A stretch of DNA of 64,000 bases, from assembly GCA_022702545.1 (NCBI GenBank), contig JAHRBC010000008.1:1736001-1800000 (forward strand). The letters run 5' to 3'. The notes beneath the pieces were generated by a model, which worked only from the letters and a program-made list of their open reading frames with translations, did not search any database and had not been told where the DNA came from. Shown here piece by piece: positions 34,155-47,060 of the stretch. Numbering within the stretch: position 1 is the stretch's first letter; each line of letters begins with the position of its first letter. The position numbers and the translations under genes are program-made. The stretch comes from Phycomyces nitens. Its lineage: Eukaryota; Mucoromycota; Mucoromycetes; Mucorales; Phycomycetaceae.

Positions 34155-35915
34155 ATGGTATTAAAATTACCATACAATATTCTCTCGTATCTTGGAACGC
34201 ATGTTAGAAAAGAAGACCGACTTGCTTGTGCACTCGTCTGCAAACATTGGAAAGAACCATTTCTAAACGCATTTTGGGGAAGACTGGAGATTGGCTGGCA
34301 CGTAGATATCGACACATTGCATCACAACGAACCATTTCTGATCAATGCGCACCGTGTATGGGGAGTGATATTTAATAGTAGACAGTCGGAGGGTTATGAA
34401 GATTTGTTGAAACTTTGGCGATTTTTCCCAGGGATAAGATATCTTGAATTCCATGATTCATTTTCAGATACATATACCATTTCAAAGACATTGGATTGGA
34501 GTCTCTGGAAGTCGCTGACACATCTGGATATACGTTTTAACTCCAAGTCTGAAACAGTATCCTTTCAGAGTCTCTTCACAAATATGTCGGTATTAGCTTG
34601 TCTTGTTCATCTTACCCTTTGCCAATCATATAACCCATCCAAAGAATATACCATTTCATGGAATGACTTTGAATCTCTTCACTACCATCTACCACAATTG
34701 GAGTATCTAAAGCACAGTTTTATTTTCAAGCCAATAACAAAAGACAAGATTAAAAGTATTAAAACAGTCGAGCCAACACAAACCATGACAAGAATATATT
34801 TTCAGGAGAATGTCGACACTCTTTGGTTATTCTACTTCGCATTAAAGTATCCAAAGCTACAACATCTCATTATTCAAAAACATTTTGATAAATCCAAATA
34901 TAATTTAATTGATTATAACAATCAGCAATATCAATCAGACCTCCAATTACTTTCAACACTCGACCAGTTCTTTCCTTGCTTAAAAACGCCAGTTACACGC
35001 CTTCAAACCAAAAATCTGTATTTCTGTTTTATATTCTACAAGATTCTCGAACACTTTGGGACAAAAATCGAACATGTTTACCCAAGTGATATTACTGATC
35101 TAGTAACAAAAGACGATATAATCAGATGTATACACCCTATTTCCGAATCATTAAAGATTTTGCGGATTGAATTTTATGAACATAACTAGGATTCAGTACC
35201 TGCAGTAATGTTTTTTGAAATTTTATCAAGACTAGTCGCATTATACATCAATGGAAACAAGCAACCTGCAGTTTTTGCCGATAATATCTTGGAGTGCCTC
35301 CCAGCCTTACGCTTATTATATATGAATGAGGTCATTTTCTCTCTCTCGAGCAATACACATACATACATTCCACATCAGTTACAGAAACTGGAAATAAGAA
35401 ATTCATACATCAGCAGTGACGTCCTTAATTATCTACCATTCTGTTGCAACCAACTAAAACATCTGAAACTCGCTAATCTTTGCTCAAATACATTTGATAC
35501 AATGAACAACTGATTATCGACATGTCAATGACAAAATTGGATACATTTATTTACACAGTTTATGATAGAAACACATTTTATCAATATGATGTGCCCAGAC
35601 ACTACGCTATTTAACAGTTGGGAAATGACAATGATATATTACAAACAAGCTGGTATAATATATACTGTGACAGAGCAAATTGACAAGAAAATATTTTGTT
35701 ATGGGAGCTTGGAAAACGTGATATCGAATTTTGTCAGAGATATTTCAAAGACTTTTGCCGCAGAAAGAAGCGTGGAAAATGACGAAAAGACATTAAAGAC
35801 GATGACTATGGTTTTGTGCAAAGAATATTCTGGAAAAAAGATCTTCAATATGGTGTTTGTATATTTCGGTTTAAATCTGTCAAGAGCTATATTTTTTGCA
35901 TGGAATAAAAAATGA
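34155..35915 (+). pseudogene. F-box protein, family B copy 2, decayed
   Basis: The first part is open from ATG 34155 (LPYNILSYLGTHVRKEDRL, CALVCKHWKEPFLNAFWGR) to a stop at 35187-35189. The homology to B1 (53745-55538) then continues in other frames: 35208-35513 (ADNILECLPALRLLYM, LQKLEIRNSYISSDVLNYL, CNQLKHLKLANL) and 35640-35915 (GKRDIEFCQRYFKDF, RIFWKKDLQYGV in one frame). At least two frameshifts and several stops interrupt it. Before the break about 345 codons are intact, so the loss of function may be recent. A truncated product containing the F-box but lacking half of the LRR region could still be made. Confidence 0.8.
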
Positions 35916-36249
35916 TATTTGATCAGGTATATTGATTTTGATTGATATTTCAGATTTCAATGACTTTTTAAACAAACTGATTATGAGCACTCAATATTCT
36001 GGTACATTCAGCACTTTATTCTCTGTCTATATTCATTTCACGTCCATTCTTACCCACTGTATCTTTCTATCACTTAAGCCATTTTTCCTTACAAGGGGTT
36101 TTTTCATGCTATCTTTTTTTTTTATTACAATGTTTCTACTTGAGATTGAGACAACTTGTGATTTTTAGACGAATTAAGAAAAAATTGGGCAGGTCTAATT
36201 CATTTAGACAAAATCATATTATCAATTGAGGCGTTTTTCATTTAATTCC

Positions 36250-36560
36250 AAAAAAAATGGACTTGCTCATTATCCTGAAGAAGAACTGCTTCTAGTCTTT
36301 GATGATAGTGCTATGGAGGAATATGATAATATGGTCATCGAAAATGGTAACCTTTAATCTTTATTGATCTTGCCACAATTCCTAAACCTCGGTCAACAAC
36401 GTTTGATAATAACCCATCTATTGTTCTTGAAGAAGCAAGACAAAAGTTATGTAAACGTTTTAAAAGGTCTCAAGTCTCTCCTGGGTTATACAAGCACATC
36501 TGTGAAAAGTGTGTCTTTGACAAGACACTATAGTTGGTCAAAAGGTGGAGTTCACATAGT
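36250..36560 (+). mobile_element. IS630-like transposase N-terminal fragment
   Basis: In one frame it reads IDLATIPKPRSTTFDNN, PSIVLEEARQKLCKRF, SQVSPGLYKHICEKCVFDKTL and then a stop at about 36533. It is preceded by EEELLLVFDDSAMEEYDN. This resembles the N-terminal segment of Mucoromycota IS630-like transposases (an L.E...KLC..F....S...LY.HI...C..L pattern). No catalytic block is attached. Confidence 0.4.
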
Positions 36561-36959
36561 GAAGTAGATAAAAGAGAGTAAATATAAAAGTATTGCTGGC
36601 CTTCCTTTAACATTTTGTTTTTTTTTTCATAAACCTTGAAGAAAATAAACTCTGTGGTACTCAAGAAAGACACAACTTACCGTTAAATTCATGGAATTGG
36701 TATGGATGTTCTGGACAGACATGACAAAACCAATACTCTCACTCCCTACAAGGCTGGATAATATATACTTAAAAGGTAAAACTGAGCCACATTATAAAGT
36801 CTGAGATCAATTAAACATATTCTTTTTGGTCATTTGAGTCCCAGTATAATCACAGCCACAAAAGTTGTAGATTCCTGCAAAATGCCATCCTTTCCAATGT
36901 CTGCAATACTCTACTGCTCGTCCATTAGTAAAAATATTCTTTAAGGAATAAAGGGGTAA

Positions 36960-37150
36960 TATTGAGCGAGTCAACCTTTGACATTGATTTCCCATACTTT
37001 CTCCCAATCATACAAGACTAATGATCTTTATAGTCTCGAAAGCCTACCAAAACCAATAAAGGGGTTGAGATCTGGGCTTTGCTTTACCAGTGCTCCAGAC
37101 CTTATTATTCCATTGTCCTCTACCACTTTGCATAGGATCTAGTGTGGCAA
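36960..37150 (-). mobile_element. Tc1 C-terminal scrap, minus strand
   Basis: The minus strand near 37060-37120 reads KQSPDLNPFIGFGRLSRL, the QSPDLNPIE block of Tc1 transposases with the catalytic Glu region altered. It is followed at once by frame-shifted remnants. Short and badly decayed. The ORF downstream on the minus strand (36807-37007) is not recognised. Confidence 0.35.
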
Positions 37151-37458
37151 CTAGCCCTATGTATTTTCAAAAATATAAATGTATTGTTGCTTTCCTCCAA
37201 TTAATTTTATTTTGGTCTTTATTTACATGACCATCAAGAAACACAGAGGCCTTGTTTTTTTTTCCCTTTAAAAATAAAGCTACCCAACAATTGCGCTTTT
37301 TGTAGCCCCAAAAATCTCCTAAATTCATGTACATTATATATCCATGCTGGCAATCACAAACCTTTAAGAGCTATTGTCTTCATGATAATTAATTATCTTT
37401 TAATAAAAATAAGTAAAAAATGTGATTTTTTGCCATTTTTGATCCCAATCAAAGATCT

Positions 37459-37462
<4 letters not shown>

Positions 37463-37496
<34 letters not shown>
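37463..37496. repeat. (TA)n microsatellite
   Basis: About 17 TA dinucleotides, about 190 bases upstream of the GPC1 start codon. The flanks 37151-37462 are AT-rich without genes. Confidence 0.95.
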
Positions 37497-37498
<2 letters not shown>

Positions 37499-37688
37499 CT
37501 GCCAGTGTATCCTAAACAGCATTGGATACTGTAAACCCAATATTGCCAGCCACAAACATGGTCACACAAGCCCAATTCATAAATGATCATAAAAGTGATT
37601 GCCATCACGTGAAATGGTCATTATGTCATGACCCAGAATCAAAGCCAACCTCTCTTTCGTATTCATTCTTTATACTCACTTTACCACA

Positions 37689-38972
37689 ATGTCAACCACA
37701 TCCTCTCCAGATTCCTCACCACCGAGTAGATCCTCAATCAGCACCGATGGTTCTGACCGATTAGGGGACACTCTCTTGGGTCTAGAGAATGACCTGAAAC
37801 TGTCAGACTACATGTCCGAGAATGACTTTGACATGATCGATATACTCTCGGCCGCACTTGAGCAAGTTACACACCAATTGGACGAAAAGCAGCGAGAGGT
37901 TAGAGCAAAGTCCAACGAGTGGACTGTCAAGACCAAGAGCCGGCTAAAGGTACAGAACAAGAAGCTCGAGGACCAGAGAGAACGGATCAAGGAGCAGCTC
38001 TTGTCGCAGTATCGCAAGATCGATGAACGGATGAACCGAGACGCAAAGACGGTTCGGCTGAGGGACAAGATCTCGTTTGTTATTGGAGTCAGTAACGCAT
38101 GTGTTACTCCTGCCTTGGCCGTACGTGTCCCGTTATGGCTGCCGCTATTCTACACTATTCAGGTCATTATCCTAATTGCCTTGAGATACATTATATACCG
38201 TTCCAAGCGCTGGCACTACTTTGTGTTTGATGTGTGCTATTATGTCAACTTTTTGGTGATGATATTCCTCTGGTCTGTGCCCGAGAATCCAATGCTCTTT
38301 ATCATTGTATTTTGCCTCACAAATGGTCCGGTCGCATGGGCCATCATTACGTGGCGAAACTCACTTGTGTTCCATTCTCTTGATAAGGTCACCTCAGTAT
38401 GCATACACATGTTCCCTCCTCTTATCACCTATGTCATTCGATGGATGCCGATAATCCTGTGCAGTGATGGAGATGCCGATTGTATCACATCCTTTGAAAC
38501 CCAACGAAACATCCGTTTTCCGGCCCTTGTTTACTTGCCAGAGATCACCTTTGGAGAGGCAATGGTGTACTCGAATGGAGCGTATATTGTCTGGCAGACC
38601 CTCTATTTTCTCTTTATCATGGTAGGCCGCCGGGAAAAGGTCGAATCTGGTCTTCGCTTGACATCGTATTCATGGTTACTCAATGACACGAATGGCAAAA
38701 AGGGCTTTATTCAAAAGGCAGCATTTATGTTTGGTGAAAAGTACAAGCTCTACATGTTTATGCTTCTTCAACTGGCCTACAACATCCTCACCACCATACC
38801 GACATTCTTTTTATATTCACACTTTTGGGTCCATACCATCTTTCTCCTCAGCATGTTTGCTGCCAGTGTCTGGAATGGAGCAAACTATTATATCGAGGTC
38901 TTTTCCAGACGCTACAACCTTGAAGTTGAGCAGATGGACAAGAAAGGTCTCAAGGACCAGAAGGCTGATTAA
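37689..38972 (+). CDS. GPC1: glycerophosphocholine acyltransferase 1 (427 aa)
   Basis: Intronless 427-codon frame starting at ATG 37689. A Ser-rich N-terminus is followed by a coiled coil (about residues 50-110, THQLDEKQREVRAKSNEWTV, KKLEDQRERIKEQLL). Then comes the conserved block RLRDKISFVIGVSNACVTPAL and at least seven hydrophobic helices (LWLPLFYTIQVIILIALRYI, VCYYVNFLVMIFLW, LFIIVFCLTNGPVAWAIITW, IHMFPPLITYVIRW, YIVWQTLYFLFIMV, YMFMLLQLAYNILTTIPTFF, TIFLLSMFAASVWNGANY). RWHYFVFDVCYYVN and NSLVFHSLDKVTSVCIH match the DUF2838/Gpc1 family. In yeast, Gpc1 acylates glycerophosphocholine with acyl-CoA to lysophosphatidylcholine, a phosphatidylcholine remodelling step in the ER. Confidence 0.9.
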   Translation: MSTTSSPDSSPPSRSSISTDGSDRLGDTLLGLENDLKLSDYMSENDFDMIDILSAALEQVTHQLDEKQREVRAKSNEWTVKTKSRLKVQNKKLEDQRERIKEQLLSQYRKIDERMNRDAKTVRLRDKISFVIGVSNACVTPALAVRVPLWLPLFYTIQVIILIALRYIIYRSKRWHYFVFDVCYYVNFLVMIFLWSVPENPMLFIIVFCLTNGPVAWAIITWRNSLVFHSLDKVTSVCIHMFPPLITYVIRWMPIILCSDGDADCITSFETQRNIRFPALVYLPEITFGEAMVYSNGAYIVWQTLYFLFIMVGRREKVESGLRLTSYSWLLNDTNGKKGFIQKAAFMFGEKYKLYMFMLLQLAYNILTTIPTFFLYSHFWVHTIFLLSMFAASVWNGANYYIEVFSRRYNLEVEQMDKKGLKDQKAD

Positions 38973-39087
38973 TTATTATTCTTAGCAGTATATATCAATA
39001 TATATCAATATATATATATTGTGCTTGTATATATTCAATAAATCATTGTAATAAATGTGTAATACCAATCAATAATCCATAGTCATT

Positions 39088-39699
39088 TCAATCGTCGTGC
39101 TTATTGCTTTGGCCTGTGCCTTTTATCCGCTGCTCCAGCATACGGTTGACTGCATGCTGGTTGCCAAACCGTTGGGCTCCAGTACGAGCCCTTTCGAGAT
39201 CTCGACTGGCCTGTGCGTGATGGCGATCGGCTTCAAGCATCAACTTTGAGCGGGTAGAAGTAAAGTACCAGACACAGAGAATGGTTCCCAGGGCTGTTGC
39301 TCCTGAAAGGATTGCAAAAAAATTGGCATTCGAAGTAAATCTGGGGGTCACAAAAGGTGGGTTCTGATAAAAGAAGTCTTCTTCTGGAGCCCATTGCCTG
39401 TAAGATTGATTGGATGGATTGTGAGATGGATTCCAGGGATCAGCTGATTGAGGTACATCCCAACCAACAGTACCAAACGTATTGCGTTTGACAGGATCCG
39501 AAAGGAACTCGTATGCCTTTGATAGCTCCCTAAACTTCTCAAGGTCTCCACCAGGTGCGTCTGGGTGAAGACGTTTGGCTAGCTCATAATAGCGTTTCTT
39601 AATAGCGGCCGTTGAGGCATTCGGTTGTAATTCCATAATTGTGAATGGAGAGCGTGTTACATAATAACGACAAGCTATCGAGAATGGTTTCTTGTGCAT
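39088..39699 (-). CDS. J-domain protein with one transmembrane helix (203 aa)
   Basis: Single-exon frame with ATG at 39699. The N-terminus (MHKKPFSIACRYYVTRSPF) is basic and hydrophobic with no acidic residues, resembling a mitochondrial presequence. The J domain spans residues about 18-80: FTIMELQPNASTAAIKKRYY, the HPD tripeptide in LHPDAPGG, and FRELSKAYEFLSDPVKRNTF. A transmembrane helix is near residues 125-148 (NFFAILSGATALGTILCVWYF), followed by a charged tail (ERARTGAQRFGNQ). This layout fits the DNAJC30/DNAJC4-type J proteins, co-chaperones that stimulate mitochondrial Hsp70. Location and partner are inferred from layout, not shown. It is divergent from the ethanolamine kinase gene. 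Confidence 0.82.
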   Translation of the reverse strand: MHKKPFSIACRYYVTRSPFTIMELQPNASTAAIKKRYYELAKRLHPDAPGGDLEKFRELSKAYEFLSDPVKRNTFGTVGWDVPQSADPWNPSHNPSNQSYRQWAPEEDFFYQNPPFVTPRFTSNANFFAILSGATALGTILCVWYFTSTRSKLMLEADRHHAQASRDLERARTGAQRFGNQHAVNRMLEQRIKGTGQSNKHDD

Positions 39700-40231
39700 A
39701 GTAAAAGGACAAGAGATTAAGGATTTTTTTCTTTCTTTCTATAATTGATAATCGCTTTATATTTACCGAGACTGTGAAATCTAGACTTTTTCTTAATTAC
39801 AAGGCCTTTGTGGCAATAATAAAGCAGATTTGTTCACTGACTGCGATATCAAGATAGGCTACGGAACTATTAAAGGCATTTGGAGAGTAATAATATGGCT
39901 CCTTAGTGTATTATTCATCGTCATTGTTATGCGTATTGTTGTTATAGTAATTATAAAAAAAAGAGTCGTAAAGCTAGCCAATACAAAAGTATATTGAGGT
40001 AGGTGGTGGTGGGGGAGACATTGTTTCAATTCTCTTTGGTATTCTTCATTGTTTCAATATATTACTGCATTTTGGGATTGATCTCTGGCCAATCACGTGA
40101 AGATAGTATATATATTATTTTTTTTACAGACACCGTCCCTGCCATTTTTAACTTTATTATAGAGAGTTTTTGTGTCTTTTGAGAGTCCTCTCTTTATCCT
40201 TTTTTCTCTTTCTCTCTTTCTCGTTTCAACA
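39700..40231. promoter_or_regulatory. divergent promoter region of the J protein and ethanolamine kinase genes
   Basis: Of about 530 bases, the half nearest the kinase start is pyrimidine-rich (TTTTTCTCTTTCTCTCTTTCTC at 40201-40222), a typical fungal 5' leader. A TATATATTATTTTTTT stretch at about 40108-40124 is the best TATA-like candidate. Confidence 0.45.
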
Positions 40232-41699
<1,468 letters not shown>

Positions 41700-41810
41700 T
41701 AATCATCCATTAACCCCCCCCTTCCCCTCCTCCCTCCTCCCCTGCACGCATCGATACGATGGCATCTTTTTCATTTTCTTCTTTCTTTCTTTCTTTTTTG
41801 TATTTTTTCT

Positions 41811-42697
41811 TTACATTCCTTTGATGTATTCTGGATGTTGGTTAAAGAGGGTCTGAACTCTATCAACCAAAATATCTAGAGCACTCAGCCACTCCCTCAT
41901 CAAACCAATGGCAGTATCATCTACAATGTCGATACGCTCATAAAAGTCTTGGCGGTAAGGACAAGACTTTACTGCCAACTATTGATATCCGTAGATTATA
42001 AAGACACACGAGCACATTGTTTATATACATGTCACATCAATACATATATTTAACAATTAAATAAATAAATAAATAATAAATATTAAATATATTAAATATT
42101 AAAAATATTAAATAATACTTACAGCAAATACCGGTCGTACCAAAAAGTTGTGGTGTTTGCGCAGAGTGGTTTCATAGGCCACACTAAACGACTCTGCCAA
42201 TTCTTCTTTAGGATGGTCTAAGCTACGTCGCAATCCCTTTGCTGTAAACTCTAGAGCGCTAGAGTGCTTGTCTTAATGCTTATCCACAGTCAGGTCTCTA
42301 TTTACCGTATCAGCCAAAGGAGTCCTTCTGTAGCCAGCCGTTTGGGCTCACCAGATTCTCGGTCCACAAGACTCTCGAGGGTGCTGTTTTGGTCAGGGTC
42401 GGAGGCATATCGAACTCGCAACCTCTATTGTTGATTATAAACACGGCAATTGCAGGATATATATATATATATATATATATTACCTTTATGTTTCCACTCA
42501 TGTCACTCTGAACAAATCCAAATGCAGTAGAGCCAATTACGTCTATAAGCACAGAATGAAATAAGATCAACCTCTTGTTTAATCTTACCAAACATGTTCA
42601 CCATTCCCTCTGCGGCCTCTAGAAACTCATTGGTGTTGATTCCATTGGAGAGATCTACATTAGCAAATGAGCGTTTAATGGTATTAAAGTAGGCCAT
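41811..42697 (-). CDS. GLTP: glycolipid transfer protein (196 aa, five exons)
   Basis: Minus-strand exons 42589-42697, 42484-42542, 42306-42424, 42123-42258, 41811-41978; 591 nt, 196 aa. The family fold is evident: FLEAAEGMVNMFDVIGSTAF, VQSDMSGNIKRL (Asp50 and Asn54 align with human Asp48/Asn52 that hold the sugar headgroup), LLWLIRALEF (Trp93 aligns with human Trp96), AYETTLRKHHNF (His132 aligns with His140), and PVFALAVKSCPYRQDFY near the end. It ends EYIKGM. GLTP-fold proteins bind one glycosphingolipid and shuttle it between membranes; the closest known form is Podospora HET-C2. Intron 2 holds an (AT)n run (42455-42480). The gene converges with the ethanolamine kinase, with 111 bases between the stops. 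Confidence 0.9.
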
Positions 42698-42814
42698 TGG
42701 AAGATTTCAATAAACAAGAGGGAAATACAAGTCTATTCACAAGAACCAATGCAGTCAAAATACCAATCTACATACTCTTTACAGCTCCGATATTGGTCCT
42801 TGCAATAAAACAAA

Positions 42815-42860
42815 TGTACGATTTGTACAATTTGTACAATTTGTACGATTTGGAACAATT
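42815..42860 (+). repeat. 9-bp tandem repeat (TGTACAATT)n
   Basis: TGTACGATT, TGTACAATT, TGTACAATT, TGTACGATT, TGGAACAATT in succession. It translates as a three-residue L-Y-N/D repeat in a frame that starts with TTG only, so it is not evidence of a gene. Confidence 0.8.
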
Positions 42861-43009
42861 TGAAACAGTTTCACTAAATAATGTACAAATATTTTGGTAT
42901 CAAGAGGAAGCCATGGGTACACCCTATGGCAAAACATTCGCCAAGAAATTAGTTGCAAAAAAAAAGACAGTTTTACTTGGCCACAGTCATGCATCACAAT
43001 GATATGCAA

Positions 43010-44440
43010 TACTGTAAGTATCTCTATATCCAAATAGCTTGGTAGCTATTTACTTGTCTATAGAGATAATCATACCAATAATAACTATAGTTGGTACTAT
43101 ACTAATGTCATCTCAAAAGAGAGCTGAACCAATAAAATCTCCAACTCTAGATAAAAAAAAGTATATCATATCCAAGAGCTAATGACGTATAATGCTTTAT
43201 GCATGAAACTAGTGACATGGATTAACGATATACTTCTTTCACGCTAGTCCTTTACAATGACTTGGCCCACTCTGGAAATCTGATATGCATGACATACTAG
43301 CTTCAAACAATTTGTACAAACCTAATGATGACCTAGTTTTATCCACATTAGATATCCTTTTTTTTAGAGTAGATAGGAATCAGTTCATCCAGTCTAGGCT
43401 GATTCCGTTGAGGTTCACAGGGCCGTATCTGACAGATCAATGTGTTGCGGTTATAAGCTGTCATTTCACACAAAGTATTTATTGTGCCAGCTCCCTTGTA
43501 TTTTTCTGAATATATATTGTTGTCTTTAGTCTTCATTTGATCTTATACTTTATAGGGGTGTTTAATGCAATTTCCTCATTATTTCATTTGTTATCTAGTA
43601 CGTTTGTAGCATAATACCAAAATATCAAAACCTTTTTTTTTGGATAATTCAAACAGATTTTAAAATAGAAATATGTATCATTATGATTTGATCCAACAAA
43701 GCTAGTGTTATATGTTCTGTTTGATTCTGTTGTTTTCATATAACGAGTACTAGGCTTGTTTGTTGTAGGCTGGCCACAGCATTTGAGTGCGTAAATAAGC
43801 ACAGCTATTATGACAGTAACCGGCTTCTTACTAGACATAACGATAGGTAAATTGAAAAGATACAAAAATTCAACAACAATGTAAGACTATTTGATCATTA
43901 AAAATAAAGATGATGATTATGACGATGATTATTTGTTGGTTTTCGGAAACCATCAATTGCTTCCCTCAGCACCTTGGTATTTTGTAATTAAACATGGTAA
44001 AGAAATCGTTGAATTCTGTGGCTATCCAGGAGCTCGAGAAGAATCTAACTTTAGATTAATTTGGCTTTGCAAAAAGCTAAAAACAGAAACAAGTTGAGTA
44101 CCAACTTGATATACTCAATCATACTGGAGAGTAATTAAAAATGGTAATCAAACGCAAAGAAAGATTACGAAAAATCGAAAAAGCTTTATTTAATGTAAAT
44201 ATTGCAAGCTCTTTTTTTTAAAAAAAAAAAATTCAAAAAGTAATATAATTCTCATTGACATTTATGGGAACTAAAAGAAGAGAGTTCCGACTCTGCTTTA
44301 AAAAGAAAGTGTATATTTCCTTGTAGATTACAAAGGATTATCTAAAAAGGTGGTTGTTAATACTTTCTCTCTTTTTGTATTGTTTTTGTTTGAAATAAGC
44401 TTTCCTCCCCCTGAGCTATACATTTATTTGAATACTATAT
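43010..44440. other. spacer, no supported gene
   Basis: Small frames, for example 43584-43838 (-) with a hydrophobic start and 43891-44097 (+) with an acidic DDDYDDDYL run, lack recognisable domains. T/A tracts lie at 43626-43638 and 44211-44231. Confidence 0.35.
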
Positions 44441-44443
44441 CCA

Positions 44444-46362
44444 ATGTCTGTTAACACCAACATCCAACTCAACAACACTGTTTATACAGTGGCAACAATT
44501 TCACAAGCAATGGAGCTCTCTTCTGTTTCTGACGTAAAGACTCTCAAACTCAATAATACCATTAGAGTCAAAACTTTAGAATGGAAAGAGTGCTTGACAG
44601 AGATCAGTGAATAATTTGTTGTCAAGTGGATTATTCCAAACTCAAACAAGTAGCCAATGGCAGTAATATTAAGTTGTACTCCTTCCAAGAGTACTGCTGT
44701 CATTGCGCAGGAACCTATGAATCAAAGGCAGCTCTAGGTGTTGTACAAAAGCGATCCAAGAAGAATAAATGCCCAGTTATTCTTCGTATCAAAGGTTCTT
44801 TCCAGACACCCGATTTTTATGAATTTATTATTGCAAAAAGATCATGCTGAGCATATTCCTAATCATATTTGTGACAATATCCGTACTCTTTCTCTTGCCA
44901 AGAAATATCTTTATGAGTCGGTACAGAAGCTGGAGTAGTCATCAAAATCTGCTAGTCAAATCAGAATTGACATGCTCAGAGCAATTGATAGATATGGCAG
45001 AAACTCTGAGAGAAAAGTCAATTACTATGACATTTGGAATTTGATAAACAAGGCAAGTCCCAAGAATAAAGCCATTTTAATATTATTCATTATAATATCA
45101 TGTCTTGTAGATCAATAAGAAACTGTATCATTTTGATAAAGACCAGATGGCTTCCTTCTTGATCTGGATTAATGTCAAACTTTTGGCTATAGATTTTTCT
45201 ATTTTCAAAGCAGATATGGAATTTTCTCCTGATCTATCTGCATTTGCATATGGATTCATGTCAGTCATCCAGAAAAATAAGAGTGAAAGGGCAGTAGCAT
45301 TCTGCTTAGATGCGACACACGGGATCTCTGGGAAAGCAAATGAGATTCTTTATACTCTTTTCGAGAATAAATTGGCAGAGGATCGCCAGTTGTCCAATGG
45401 CTTCAAAATGTTTTGTTAACCTTCAACAAATAAATATCGACTGCTGTTCTGCTAAAGTACACGCCATCCAAACTACCTTTCCAAGAACACATATCCAGTT
45501 TTACATCTTTTATCCAACTCAAGCTTAGAATAGAAAGTTATCAAAGACTGTCAAGATCTTGGGTTCTCCTTCTGAGTCTCGACTTCTTCGTGGTGAAATG
45601 ATGCGGTTTCTTTAAAGCATTGTATATGAAGAAGATTTGGATGAGTTTCATCAGAAACTCGTTCATTTCACAGAGGAATTCAAAGACCAAGAACTTTTCT
45701 TGGATTACCTTGAAAGAAACTGGTCCAATAAAGACAAGTTTAAGATCTGAAGTGGATCTTATCACGAACGCCAATATTCTCACATGCTCATGAACAATTA
45801 TATTGAATAGTGGCATGACCAGCTGAAAACAGTGTTTATTAAAAGATCAAGAAACAAGCGTCTTGGCAAACTTGTTTTTATTCTGGTTCATGATGTTGAG
45901 TGTTATCTTACTCCGTAATATGACAGAGTGATGTCAAGCAATGGTGCAATGAGTGCATTTACCAGACAACAACTGATTTGGGAGATGGAAGGTGAGGAGA
46001 TTAATGACGATGACAGGGGCTTGATGATCGTTGCATATGTACCAGAGAATGGAAAATGGCAAGTCCAATCTTTTGTGGACCAAAATACTGTTTATATGGT
46101 TAAGGTCTCCCACTCAAACACCGTTATGTCGTGTACATGCTTTGATTTCAAAAGAAGAACTTGACCTTGTAAACATATGTATCTTACAAAAACCCATATG
46201 CATTACCCTATTTTATTTTCTACCTCTTCCGCCATCATTATTGATGAAATTCCTACATCACATATGCAATCTACTATCTTTTTTCAACAGTACATCAATA
46301 TGAGTCAGACACTACACTATGCTAGCCAAGACCATGGTACGTTATCACAATATGCCACATAA
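44444..46362 (+). mobile_element. Mutator-like (MULE) transposase relic with SWIM zinc finger
   Basis: Ordered fragments over several frames. N-terminal DNA-binding-like part: EYCCHCAGTYESKAALGVVQ, SKKNKCPVILRIKG. Pre-catalytic helices: LSLAKKYLYESVQKLE, ASQIRIDMLRAIDRYGRNSE. MULE catalytic core: MASFLIWINVKL, AFAYGFMSVIQ, AFCLDATHGISGKANEIL (first Asp), then IDC...VHAIQTTFPRTHIQF, QA.NRKLSKTVKILG. Downstream helical part: FTEEFKDQELFLDYLERNW, YSHMLMNNYIEYWHDQLK, KRLGKLVFILVHDVE. C-terminal SWIM finger: MSCTCFDFKRRT-PCKHMYL (CxC...CxH), with a TGA where a Gly codon is expected (46162-46164). At least eight stops make it inactive. No terminal inverted repeats were recognised. Confidence 0.75.
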
Positions 46363-46519
46363 GAAGAAGCACAGCATATATGATATGTGTCGGCAATCTC
46401 TTCAACCCTTTCAAGATCTATAAGACAAATATGAAGTTAACTTTCACAGATCTCGCACTCAACAATAAATATATATTCTCTTTTTTTCAAAATAAAAAAA
46501 AGTAATTCTTATTAATTGA

Positions 46520-46800
46520 AACTGATGTTTTTCGGGCTGAAACAACAGACAGCTCGGTCTAGCATGAGGAAACTGCAATTGGAGAGTAAATGGGAGTATC
46601 TCCAACAGTCAGTGGCACCACTGAGGCCCTGATCCCTTATTTCTTTTCTCCCCCAGTATTTAGGGGTTTCTTTTTTATTGTTTACCTGTATATTTTCAAT
46701 TATTCTCTTTCGTTCTCGTGGGTGGCCTATATGCCTACATGCATCAGGCCTTGAGACACCCACCAATAAAAAAATACTTTTACCTGACCACCCCTATTAT
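46520..46800 (+). repeat. dispersed repeat related to R and to 8755-8885
   Basis: 46535-46640 (ACAGCTCGGTCTAGC... TATCTCCAACAGTCAGTGGC) aligns with 11545-11640 of repeat R copy A (ACAGTTCGGTCTGGA... CATCTCCAACAAATAGCTC). 46672-46792 aligns with 8760-8880. The unit is therefore a mosaic, or these are parts of one longer element. Confidence 0.55.
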
Positions 46801-46985
46801 CCATCGTGAATCGGGGGATCTTTATGTGTTACCATAATTTCTTTATTTGGACGAATATTCAGAAATAAAAACAAAAGAATTTGATTATGTGCTATTGGTC
46901 ATTCGCTGATCTGACGTATACATATTGTAATAAATAAATAAATAAAGAGTATACATATGGGAATTGAGAGTTTCTTTTCAGTGGA

Positions 46986-47060
46986 GCGCACTCAACCATG
47001 CGCATTCAACCATGCGCATTCAACCATGCGCATTCAATTCAACGCGATCTTCTCAACGCA
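46986..47060 (+). repeat. 14-bp tandem repeat (GCGCATTCAACCAT)n
   Basis: Perfect or near-perfect units at 46986-46999, 47000-47013, 47014-47027 and 47028-47041, then degenerate units (ACGCGATCTTCTCA, ACGCATTCAACTCA) to about 47070, followed by looser CAACTCAA repeats to 47107. More GC-rich than its surroundings. Confidence 0.85.

Noticed and set aside
40172..40231. Signal-peptide-like extension of ethanolamine kinase
   Set aside because: It starts with GTG; the pyrimidine-rich leader is typical 5' UTR and the enzyme is cytosolic.
42697..43002. 101-codon plus-strand frame divergent from GLTP
   Set aside because: It begins at TTG, not ATG, it overlaps the GLTP start, and its middle is a 9-bp tandem repeat; no homology.
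43584..43838. Hydrophobic N-terminus small ORF, possible secreted protein
   Set aside because: AT-rich, no homology, no splice or promoter support.
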